A stretch of DNA of 64,000 bases from Nocardioides sp. Root1257. Its GTDB lineage: Bacteria > Actinomycetota > Actinomycetes > Propionibacteriales > Nocardioidaceae. Made by a program: the position numbers and the translations under genes. The stretch covers positions 126,748 through 190,747 of the forward strand of contig NZ_LMDV01000015.1 in assembly GCF_001425175.1 (NCBI RefSeq). Reading direction: 5' to 3'. Shown here piece after piece: positions 54,699-62,337 of this stretch. Under the pieces are notes generated by a model. It worked only from the letters and a program-made list of their open reading frames with translations, did not search any database and had not been told where the DNA came from. Position 1 is the stretch's first letter; every line of letters begins with the position of its first letter.

Positions 54699-55661
54699 AT
54701 GAAGGCGATCGGGCACCACGAATTTGGCGGGCCAGAGGTTCTGCAGGTGATCGAGCTTCCCGATCCGGAGCCGCGGGTCGGCGAGATCAGGGTTCGGGTC
54801 TACGCCGCGGCCGTCAGCCCCACCGACACCCTACGGAGAGCGGGTGTCCGAGCCCTGGACGGCCAGCCGGCGACCGAACTGGCGGACCAGGACTTCCCGC
54901 TCGTTCCTGGCATGGAGTTCGCTGGAGTAGTCGTCGAGATCGGCCCCGACACGGACGCCGATGTCAAGGTCGGTGACCACGTCATGGGGGCGATGGTTCC
55001 CAGCGGCACGCGCGGCTCGTACGCGGAGCAGGTGGTTGTCCCGGCAGACTCGGTCGTGCGTACACCTGCGGGTGTCGACGACGTCGCTGCCTCAACGCTG
55101 CCAATGAACGGACTTACCGCATTGATTAGCATCGATGCCCTCCAGGTCGCTCCCGGTCAAACGATCGGCGTCACTGGCGCAGCGGGGACCTACGGCGGGT
55201 ATGTCGTCCAGCTGGCGAAGGCCGCTGGGCTGCGGGTGATTGCGGATGCGGCCGAGAAGGACCGGGACTTGGTGGCGTCGTTCGGAGCAGACGTGGTCGT
55301 TGCACGAGGCGACGATGTCGCGGACCGGTTCCTCGAGGCTGCGCCAGGCGGACTGGACGGCCTCGTCGACGGCGCAGTACTCAACGAACTGGTCGTGGGG
55401 GCCGTGAGGCCGGGGGGCCGCCTTGTCACCGTCAGACACTACGAATCCGAACCGATCGGTGGGGTGACCTTCCACGCCGTACGCGTCCGATACTTCGTCC
55501 ATGACCGGGCCAAGCTTGAGCAGCTCCGCGAACTCGTCGACAGCGGTCAATTGACGCTGCGGGTCGCCCAGACGTTTCCGGCGGCGGACGCTTCCGAGGC
55601 GCACGAGGTGTTGGCGAGAGGCGGAACCCGCGGCCGGCTCGTGCTGACGTTCGACGACTGA
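54699..55661 (+). CDS. NADP-dependent quinone oxidoreductase-like (zinc-less MDR)
   Basis: This is a 320-residue medium-chain reductase: GHHEFGGPEVLQV, cofactor motif GAAGTYGGYVVQLAKAAG, and no zinc ligands. Members reduce enoyl or quinone groups with NADPH. It starts 27 bases after the acyl-CoA dehydrogenase stop, with CAAGGAGCGG before the ATG. Confidence 0.88.
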   Translation: MKAIGHHEFGGPEVLQVIELPDPEPRVGEIRVRVYAAAVSPTDTLRRAGVRALDGQPATELADQDFPLVPGMEFAGVVVEIGPDTDADVKVGDHVMGAMVPSGTRGSYAEQVVVPADSVVRTPAGVDDVAASTLPMNGLTALISIDALQVAPGQTIGVTGAAGTYGGYVVQLAKAAGLRVIADAAEKDRDLVASFGADVVVARGDDVADRFLEAAPGGLDGLVDGAVLNELVVGAVRPGGRLVTVRHYESEPIGGVTFHAVRVRYFVHDRAKLEQLRELVDSGQLTLRVAQTFPAADASEAHEVLARGGTRGRLVLTFDD

Positions 55662-55680
55662 CGAGAGGATGGACGACGGT

Positions 55681-56097
55681 ATGAGCGAGCCGATTCCCGA
55701 CGGCGATGCCATCATCCAGCGGATCCAGGATCGGCGTGGTCACGTGTGGCCACTGCACCACCTGATGGCGGAGTTGGACCCGGGCTTCCTGGACATCTTC
55801 GACGATGCTTACTGCCACACGATGGGGATCGACCCGGCCCCCGGTGAAGACAGCCTCCCGGTGCGCTACCGAGAACTCATCTGTGCATGTGCCTGCGCCA
55901 TGATGCCCGTCCCGATCGAGGTCACCACCCATCATCTGGAGCGCGCGTTCGACCATGGCCTCACTGAGAAGGAGGCGGCTGAGGGATTCCACGCGCTCCT
56001 GATCCCGGCGGGTGGCATTGCGGTCTCCAATGGTGCACGAGCCCTTCTCCATCTCCGTGGTCAGGCTCGGAACCCGTCATCGACGAGCACGTCCTAA
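55681..56097 (+). CDS. Carboxymuconolactone decarboxylase-like protein
   Basis: This is a protein of 138 residues (142 if begun at 55669) with the AhpD/CMD-like helical pattern: VRYRELICACACAMMPVPIEVTTHHLERAFDHGLTEKEA. ATG 55681 is preferred because GAGAGG directly abuts 55669. It differs from the two short CMD proteins at 22.2 and 41.0 kb. Function unknown. Confidence 0.75.
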   Translation: MSEPIPDGDAIIQRIQDRRGHVWPLHHLMAELDPGFLDIFDDAYCHTMGIDPAPGEDSLPVRYRELICACACAMMPVPIEVTTHHLERAFDHGLTEKEAAEGFHALLIPAGGIAVSNGARALLHLRGQARNPSSTSTS

Positions 56098-56110
56098 GGA
56101 GGAGATGAGC

Positions 56111-56887
56111 ATGACGAGCAGTGACGGTCCAGTTGGTCTCATCACGGGCGGTGCCTCCGGCATCGGTGAAGCCACGGCCGCTCTCTGGGTCGAACGCGGC
56201 GGTCGGATCGCGATCCTCGATCGAAGCCAGGAGGCGATCAACGGAGCGCTCGAGCGTCTCGGCCCAGGAGCCGTCGGGGTCCTGGCGGATGTAACCGATC
56301 CGCCGACCCTCCGTGCCGCTGTGGCGGAGGCCGCGGGTGCCTTCGATGGGCGGCTCGACGCGGTGGTCAACTGTGCGGGTATCGCACGACCGATCTCGGC
56401 GGCAGATGGTGACGACGACGAGTGGAGCGAGATGGTTGACATCCATCTCAACGGGACGATGCGAGTCTGCCGTGCCGCACGGCCCTACCTCCTGGCGAGC
56501 GGCCGGGCGGCGATCGTGAACGTGTCATCGATTGCCGGCTCGATCGGGATGCCTGGCCGGTCGAGCTACAGCTCAGCCAAAGCCGGGATAGAAGGCCTGA
56601 CCCGTGCCCTCGCGGTCGAATGGAGCCCCGAGATTCGGTCCAACGGCGTCGCGCCAGGCTTTGTCAAGACGCCCCTGTCCGATGCAATGGTCGCCGCCGG
56701 CAAGATGGATCCGGCGCCGGCCATCGCTCGCACGCCGCTTGACCGGTTCGCTCGCCCGGAGGAGATCGCGGAGGCGATCTACTTCCTGGCATCCCCTGCA
56801 GCGTCGTTTATCTCGGGCCAGATCCTTCGGGTCGACGGCGGCATCACGGTAGAGGGCGATTGGTACGCAGCGCGCCGCACCGGATGA
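56111..56887 (+). CDS. Short-chain dehydrogenase/reductase
   Basis: This is a 258-residue SDR: TGGASGIG, ILDRSQ, NCAG, SSIAGSIG and YSSAK. ATG 56111 has AAGGAGG eight bases upstream. Near-duplicate of the SDR at 47394-48182 in motif order and many identical stretches. Last gene of the beta-oxidation operon, convergent with the TetR gene. Confidence 0.88.
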   Translation: MTSSDGPVGLITGGASGIGEATAALWVERGGRIAILDRSQEAINGALERLGPGAVGVLADVTDPPTLRAAVAEAAGAFDGRLDAVVNCAGIARPISAADGDDDEWSEMVDIHLNGTMRVCRAARPYLLASGRAAIVNVSSIAGSIGMPGRSSYSSAKAGIEGLTRALAVEWSPEIRSNGVAPGFVKTPLSDAMVAAGKMDPAPAIARTPLDRFARPEEIAEAIYFLASPAASFISGQILRVDGGITVEGDWYAARRTG

Positions 56888-56897
56888 GACTGCATGA

Positions 56898-57593
56898 CTA
56901 TGACTGCCGCTTTGCGGTCTTGGGGCGTCCAGTGCCCTGGGCGCTCAGCGGCTGTCGCGGGGAGTAGATGCCATAGAGCACTACGTTGACGACGGTCAGC
57001 AGCTCCGTCTCGAGATCGAAGGCCGGCGGCTCGGTCGCGATCCACTGATCGAGAACCGCAAAGTAGGCCGTTGCGATGATCAGCCCAGCCTGGCCGGCGT
57101 GGACGTCGTCCGGAGCCTCGCCCGAGGCTCGCGCTGACCGGATGATGTCGGCCAGCTCATCGGCCAGCGCCGGATGTGCCAAGAAGTTGGTCTGCTGCAA
57201 AGTGGCCGACAGCAGTGCCCGTGTCTCATCCCGAGTCTCCACACTCATGTGGGCCATCTCCGTCATGTACCGGTGGAGAACCCGATCCAGCGACCATCCC
57301 GTGCCATCGACACTCGCGAGGGACTCGGTCGCGCGCGCCCGCCGACGAACGGTCCACTCGTCGAGGAACGCCGTCTTGCGGGGAAAGTAATTGAAGACGG
57401 TGGCGCGTGCGAAGTCGGCACGATCGGCGATCTGCTCCATCGTGGTCTCGTCGAAGCCCTGCTCAATGAACAGTTCCACCGCCGCGGTGTAGAGCTGGTC
57501 GCGCCGGCGCTGTCGGCTGCGCGTCCGCCGGTCAGAGACCGGGGCCTCCGCTTCGGCTGCCGGCGGGACGGCGTCAGTGTCTGGGCGGGTCAT
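56898..57593 (-). CDS. TetR-family transcriptional regulator
   Basis: This is a 231-residue regulator. After a ~25-residue basic/acidic lead, the HTH domain occupies about residues 30-80 (AAVELFIEQGFDETTMEQIADRADFARATVFNYFPRKTAFL). The rest is the ligand-binding helical domain. It is divergent from the CoA-transferase operon, and the intergenic region holds a perfect 14-bp palindrome in a tandem unit. This is the only intact classical DNA-binding repressor in the second block, so it is the best candidate to bind all TRGAYTNNAGTCYA units. Likely effector: a pathway acyl-CoA or ketone (inference). Confidence 0.92.
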   Translation of the reverse strand: MTRPDTDAVPPAAEAEAPVSDRRTRSRQRRRDQLYTAAVELFIEQGFDETTMEQIADRADFARATVFNYFPRKTAFLDEWTVRRRARATESLASVDGTGWSLDRVLHRYMTEMAHMSVETRDETRALLSATLQQTNFLAHPALADELADIIRSARASGEAPDDVHAGQAGLIIATAYFAVLDQWIATEPPAFDLETELLTVVNVVLYGIYSPRQPLSAQGTGRPKTAKRQS

Positions 57594-57639
57594 CGAGTCC
57601 CCTTACTGGTGAGTGCTTGACTCAGGATTGCCAGTGAAC

Positions 57640-57671
57640 TAGGTTTCTGTCCAATCTTAGACTCAAGTCTA
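57640..57671. promoter_or_regulatory. Tandem palindromic operator unit, copy 10 (divergent, at the tetR gene)
   Basis: TAGGTTTCTGTCCA at 57640 (12/14) and the perfect TAGACTCAAGTCTA at 57658, 18 apart. A further half-site TTGGACT lies at 57680. It is 47 bases from the tetR start and 61 from the CoA-transferase start, fitting autoregulation plus control of the divergent operon. Confidence 0.78.
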
Positions 57672-57731
57672 ATTACCGATTGGACTTGGACCATATCTCT
57701 AGCAGCGCCGATTGTGAAGGATTCTGCACAT

Positions 57732-58850
57732 ATGACTGACGCGATGCCTCTGGATGGGATCCGTGTCCTCGAATTCGCGCACGCGATGGCGGGCCCGTTC
57801 TGCGGCGGTCTCCTTGGTGACTTCGGTGCCGAGGTGATCAAGGTCGAGCGGAAGGGGACAGGTGACAGCCTTCGTCGTATGGGTCCGGTCGGGGCGGAGA
57901 GCCTGTGGTTCACCATCAACGGTCGCAACAAGAAGAGCGTCGAGGTCGACCTCTCCGATCCGGATGACAACGCGTACGTCAAGTCGCTCGCGGCGTCGAG
58001 TGACGTCATTCTGGAGAACTACCGCCCAGGTGCCATGGAGTCGTTCGGGTTGGGGTGGGACGACGTCCAGAAGCTGAACCCGCGGACGATCATGCTGCGG
58101 ATCTCCGGCTTCGGCCGTGGTGGTCCGTACAGCGAGCGACCCGGCTTCGGCAAGATCGCCGAGTCGTTCAGCGGCGCCACGAACATCACCGGCTACCCGG
58201 GCACTCCGCCGGTCCACCCTGGCTACTCTCTCGCCGACCTCAACACCGGCATGTACGGCGCGTGGGGGATCATGCTCGCTCTCTTCGAGCGCGAGCGCTC
58301 TGGCAAGGGTCAGATGATCGATCTCGGCCTGTACGACGGCCTGTTCCGGATGATCGAGTGGCAGGTGCCCTTCTATGAGAAGCTCGGCATCGACGCCCAG
58401 CGAAATGGCGCATCCTTCCCGTTCGAGGGGGCGTTCGTCACGGAGATCTGTCCGGCCAGCGATGACGCGTTCGTGGTGGTGTCGGCTGCGACGACCACCA
58501 CGATCGAGAACCTGATTGCCTTCCTTCGCAGAGAAGGCGAGTACCAACAGGAGGTCTCTGACTCCCGTGAGGCATCTGCCGCCCTGCGTCGTTGGGTCGC
58601 CAACCGCCCGGCTGATGAGGCGATCAAGCTGCTCACCGACGTTCGTGTGGTGGCCGATCGGGTCTATCGCCCGAGCGACCTAGCGTCCGACCCGCACATC
58701 GAGGCGCGCGGGAGCCTTGTTGCGGTCGAGACCGAGGAATACGGCACGGTGCGAATGCCCGCACCCGTGCCGCGGCTCTCCAGGACCCCCGGTCGGATCA
58801 CCTCGCCAGCACCCAAGCTCGGCCAGGACAACGGCAAGATTGAACTCTGA
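57732..58850 (+). CDS. CaiB/BaiF family CoA-transferase
   Basis: This is a 372-residue class III CoA-transferase: GLLGDFGAEVIKVERKG, NGRNKKSVEVDLSDPD, ENYRPGAMESFGLGWDD and the catalytic-Asp segment SLADLNTGMYGAWG. ATG 57732 has AAGGA about 10 bases upstream. First of an operon with the AtuA-like, MBL-fold and crotonase genes. Only distantly like the CoA-transferase at 21.0 kb. Confidence 0.9.
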   Translation: MTDAMPLDGIRVLEFAHAMAGPFCGGLLGDFGAEVIKVERKGTGDSLRRMGPVGAESLWFTINGRNKKSVEVDLSDPDDNAYVKSLAASSDVILENYRPGAMESFGLGWDDVQKLNPRTIMLRISGFGRGGPYSERPGFGKIAESFSGATNITGYPGTPPVHPGYSLADLNTGMYGAWGIMLALFERERSGKGQMIDLGLYDGLFRMIEWQVPFYEKLGIDAQRNGASFPFEGAFVTEICPASDDAFVVVSAATTTTIENLIAFLRREGEYQQEVSDSREASAALRRWVANRPADEAIKLLTDVRVVADRVYRPSDLASDPHIEARGSLVAVETEEYGTVRMPAPVPRLSRTPGRITSPAPKLGQDNGKIEL

Positions 58851-58860
58851 GGACCGACCA

Positions 58861-60657
58861 GTGACTACGAATACCTCCGACCTGCTGCGCTTCGGCGCGT
58901 TCTCGGGCTTCTATGGCGACAATCCCGACAACATGGGAGTCCTGCTCCAGGAGGGCGTCGACGTGCTGGTCGGCGACTATCTCGCCGAGCTCACGATGCT
59001 CATCCTGCGCAAAAACGAGATGCGCGGTGCGCCTGGCTACGCTCGAACGTTCGTCACCCAGCTGCGAGACAACCTTCCGCGAATCGCAGCGGGAGGCGTG
59101 AAGGTCGTCGCCAACGCCGGTGGGCTGGACCCGGAAGGCTGTGCTGCCGAGATCCGAGGGGTCATCCAGAGCCTTGGCCTCGAGCTCACCGTCGCCGCCA
59201 TCACGGGCGACGACCTGACTGAGGCGCTTGCCGGCGAGCTCGGGCAGACCATCGAGCTCGCCAACATCGACACCGGCGAGATCCTCGAGCTCGGGCAGCA
59301 CGAGATCATGACGGCGAACGCCTACCTCGGCGCTTGGCCGATCGTTGCAGCGTTGGAGGCCGGTGCCGACATTGTGGTGTGCCCGCGAATGACCGATGCA
59401 TCGTTGGTCGTCGGCCCCGCCGCTTGGCACTACGGCTGGGCGGCCGACGACTACGACCAGCTCGCTGGCGCAGTCGTGGCCGGCCACGTGATCGAGTGTG
59501 GTGGCCAGGCCACAGGCGGGAACTTCTCGCACTTCCATGAGTACGACGACCTGGGCTACCCGGGACTACCCATTGCTGAGATGGCCGCGGACGGAAGCTG
59601 CGTGATCACCAAGGTCAAGGACTCAGGCGGCATCGTCACGGTCGACACCGTGAAGTCGCAGCTCTTCTACGAGATCGGCGGGCCGGAGTACCAGAACCCG
59701 GACGTGATCACCGACCTGACCTCGCTCGCCCTGGTGGACCTCGGTGGCGACAGGGTGGAAGTCACCGGAGTTCGCGGAGTAGTGCCGACCGGCACCACCA
59801 AGCTCGCTCTGACCTACGAGGGTGGCTACCGCAACTCGATGACCGTGGGTCTGACCGGTGCGCACGTCGAGGAGAAGGTCGCGTGGCTGCGTCGTCAAGT
59901 CGAAGGACGTGTCGGCGCCGAGCACTACTTCGACGGGTTTCGCGTTGCGGTGATCGGCCCGGCCCGTGACATCGACGGCAACTATGACGAGGCCACCGCG
60001 CTCGTGACATTCAACGTGCGCGACCGCGACCCCAAGAAGGTCAGTCGACAAGCGTTCGCCGACCGAATCGTGCAGATCTGCCTGGCGAGCATCCCGGGCT
60101 TCTATATGACAGCGCCCCCGGCGAAGGAACGCCTCTACGGCGTCCAGTGGCCGTGCCTGATCGACAAGTCCGTGCTCACGCCGGTAGTCAAGATCGACGG
60201 GTCGTCCGACAGGCCGGTGTTGTGGCCACAGCCGGACGGAGAGCCGGGAACCGGCTCGACGGAAGTCGTCACGCAAACGGCGCCGACCGCAGTTGGCGGT
60301 CCCGTGGTTCGCGTGCCACTCGGCACGGTTTTCGCGACACGATCGGGCGACAAGGGCGGCAAGGCCAACGTCGGCATCTGGGGGCGTTCTGAAGAGGGCT
60401 ACGACTGGCTGCGTTCATTCCTGACGGTTGAGCACTTCCAGGAACTCGTTCCTGAAGCAGCAGACCTGAAGGTGGAGCGGCACGAGTTCCCGAACCTCCT
60501 CGGAGTCAACTTCCTTGTCTACGGCTACCTTGAGGACGGCGTCTCGTCCTGCCTGAGAATCGATGCCCAAGCCAAGGGAGTCGGCGAGTACCTCGCCAGC
60601 AAGACCGTCGAACTGCCAGGGTCCCTGCTCCCCGAGCCGGGAGGCGCCCGCCCGTGA
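58861..60657 (+). CDS. AtuA-family protein (acyclic terpene utilisation, DUF1446)
   Basis: This is a 598-residue protein: N-terminal DUF1446 domain (GDNPDNMGVLLQEGVDVLVGDYLAELTM, VVCPRMTDASLVVGPAAWHYGW) and a C-terminal ferredoxin-fold domain (ATRSGDKGGKANVGIWGR). In Pseudomonas AtuA is needed for citronellol/geraniol use; its reaction is not well defined. GTG 58861 follows GAGG. Its place after a CoA-transferase suggests work on a branched acyl-CoA. It overlaps the next gene (GTGA). Confidence 0.9.
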   Translation: MTTNTSDLLRFGAFSGFYGDNPDNMGVLLQEGVDVLVGDYLAELTMLILRKNEMRGAPGYARTFVTQLRDNLPRIAAGGVKVVANAGGLDPEGCAAEIRGVIQSLGLELTVAAITGDDLTEALAGELGQTIELANIDTGEILELGQHEIMTANAYLGAWPIVAALEAGADIVVCPRMTDASLVVGPAAWHYGWAADDYDQLAGAVVAGHVIECGGQATGGNFSHFHEYDDLGYPGLPIAEMAADGSCVITKVKDSGGIVTVDTVKSQLFYEIGGPEYQNPDVITDLTSLALVDLGGDRVEVTGVRGVVPTGTTKLALTYEGGYRNSMTVGLTGAHVEEKVAWLRRQVEGRVGAEHYFDGFRVAVIGPARDIDGNYDEATALVTFNVRDRDPKKVSRQAFADRIVQICLASIPGFYMTAPPAKERLYGVQWPCLIDKSVLTPVVKIDGSSDRPVLWPQPDGEPGTGSTEVVTQTAPTAVGGPVVRVPLGTVFATRSGDKGGKANVGIWGRSEEGYDWLRSFLTVEHFQELVPEAADLKVERHEFPNLLGVNFLVYGYLEDGVSSCLRIDAQAKGVGEYLASKTVELPGSLLPEPGGARP

Positions 60658-61403
60658 CCCTCAAGATTCATGCCCTTCACGTTGGCACCCTTCTGGGTTT
60701 GTCGAAGGCGGCTGTGACGTTCCAGCGCGGATACTTCGAACGGATCGACGTTCCCGTGATCATGTTCGTGATCACCGGGGGCGAGCACACGATCGTTGTC
60801 GACACCGGCATCTCAGACGCTGAGAGCGCTCTGGCGCGCCATGGAATCACGGTCGCCCGTCCCGAGGATCAGGACCCTCGTACGGCGCTGGAGTCGATCG
60901 GGGTGGACCCGGCCGATGTCGGCACTGTGGTGAACACCCATCTGCACTGGGACCACTGCGCCAATAACTATCTCTTCCCGGACGCCCAGGTGATCGTGCA
61001 GAAGACAGAGCTCGAATACGCCGTGGATCCGTTCGAGCCAAACCTGAAGGTCTATGAACGGCGATCGGGGATCACGCCTGACTGGATGCGCAGCCTGGGT
61101 AGGGTCCGTTCTGTCGCCGGTGACGTGGAGCTCGAGCCGGGGATCAGTCTTGTGCATTTGCCTGGCCACAGTCCTGGCTCGCAGGGCGTCCTCGTCCACG
61201 CGGCGGGCGGTGACTACCTTGTCGCCGGAGATTGCGTCAGCTGCTACGAGAACTGGACCGGCGACGCCCTCGCGCGTCACATCCCCGCTGCATTCACGGA
61301 TCTCGGCGCATACATGAAGAGCTTCCGCAAGATTGAGGCCCTCGGTTGCGAGGTTATCCCGAGCCACGACCAGCGCGTGCTGGACCACCGCGTCTTCAGC
61401 TAG
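60654..61403 (+). CDS. Metallo-beta-lactamase-fold hydrolase, N-acyl-homoserine-lactonase-like
   Basis: This is a 249-residue MBL-fold hydrolase: HLHWDH zinc motif, GHSPGSQG, AGDCVSCYENW and PSHDQR. Clear paralogue of the product at 49975-50727 over its whole length. Start overlaps the AtuA stop (GTGA). Likely a lactonase or thioester/ester hydrolase in the pathway. Confidence 0.87.
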   Translation: MTLKIHALHVGTLLGLSKAAVTFQRGYFERIDVPVIMFVITGGEHTIVVDTGISDAESALARHGITVARPEDQDPRTALESIGVDPADVGTVVNTHLHWDHCANNYLFPDAQVIVQKTELEYAVDPFEPNLKVYERRSGITPDWMRSLGRVRSVAGDVELEPGISLVHLPGHSPGSQGVLVHAAGGDYLVAGDCVSCYENWTGDALARHIPAAFTDLGAYMKSFRKIEALGCEVIPSHDQRVLDHRVFS

Positions 61404-61452
61404 CAGGCACGACCTCCCGAAATCGCTTGTCCACTTGCCGCAAGGAGCCACC

Positions 61453-62337
61453 GTGCCGTCATACGACGACTACCAACTGATCGCCGTCCAGGCAGAAGGC
61501 CGCATCGTCACGGCGAGCGTGTCGAACGGACCTATGAACCTCATTACCGGTGAGCTGCTCGGCGAACTCGACCGACTCACGGTCGAGGTGGAGGCGGATT
61601 CAGACGCACTGGTTCTTGTGCTGAAGAGCGCGACGCCCGGCTTCTTCATCTGCCATGCCCGGTTCGACAACCTCGGCGCACTGAGGACGGAGTCCACGCC
61701 GGTCTCGGTCGAGGACGTGCCGATGAACCCGGTGCAGCGCCTCTGCGAACGGCTGCGTTCGATGGACAAGGTCACCATCGCCCAGGTGGAAGGCCGAACG
61801 ACAGGGGGAGGTGCCGCGATCGCCATGGCGTGCGACTTGAGGTATGCCGCGATCGGGGGTGCTGTCTTCAACAGCTTCGGCGTCTCGATCGGCACCGGCC
61901 TCGGCGGTGGGGGATCTGTATTCCTGCCGCGGCTGGTGGGCCGATCCCGAGCGATGGAGGTCATCCTGGCGGGGCTGGACCTCGACGCGGTAACAGCCGA
62001 TGTCTGGGGCTATGTCACTCGCTCCCTTCCAGCGGGGGAGATCGACGGTTACGTCCACACGATCGCCAATCGGATTGCGATGAGCGTGCCTGATGTCATC
62101 CGCCGCACGAAGGGCCTCGTCGCTGGTTCGGAGAATCTGACGATCGAGGATGGACTCAGGGCGGAGAACTTCTCGATGCAGCTCACGGCAGGAACGCCTG
62201 CCGCGGTCGAGGCGCTCGCGGCGTTCTTAGAACTCGGCGGCGAGACGATCGAGGGCGAGCAACGCATGGAAGAACTCCTCGGCGATGTGCTGGTGAAGAC
62301 CGGATCCGCGAGCTCGGCGGCCCGCGAAGAGGAGTGA
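61453..62337 (+). CDS. Enoyl-CoA hydratase/isomerase superfamily protein
   Basis: This is a 294-residue crotonase-fold protein: SNGPMNLITGELL, VEGRTTGGGAAIAMACDLRYA and GTGLGGGGSVFLPRLVGRSRA. Both usual hydratase glutamates appear replaced (Ala in GGGAAIAM, Phe in FNSFGVSIG), so the reaction is uncertain. GTG 61453 has CAAGGAG close by. It overlaps the acetyl-CoA synthetase start (TGATG). Confidence 0.83.
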   Translation: MPSYDDYQLIAVQAEGRIVTASVSNGPMNLITGELLGELDRLTVEVEADSDALVLVLKSATPGFFICHARFDNLGALRTESTPVSVEDVPMNPVQRLCERLRSMDKVTIAQVEGRTTGGGAAIAMACDLRYAAIGGAVFNSFGVSIGTGLGGGGSVFLPRLVGRSRAMEVILAGLDLDAVTADVWGYVTRSLPAGEIDGYVHTIANRIAMSVPDVIRRTKGLVAGSENLTIEDGLRAENFSMQLTAGTPAAVEALAAFLELGGETIEGEQRMEELLGDVLVKTGSASSAAREEE

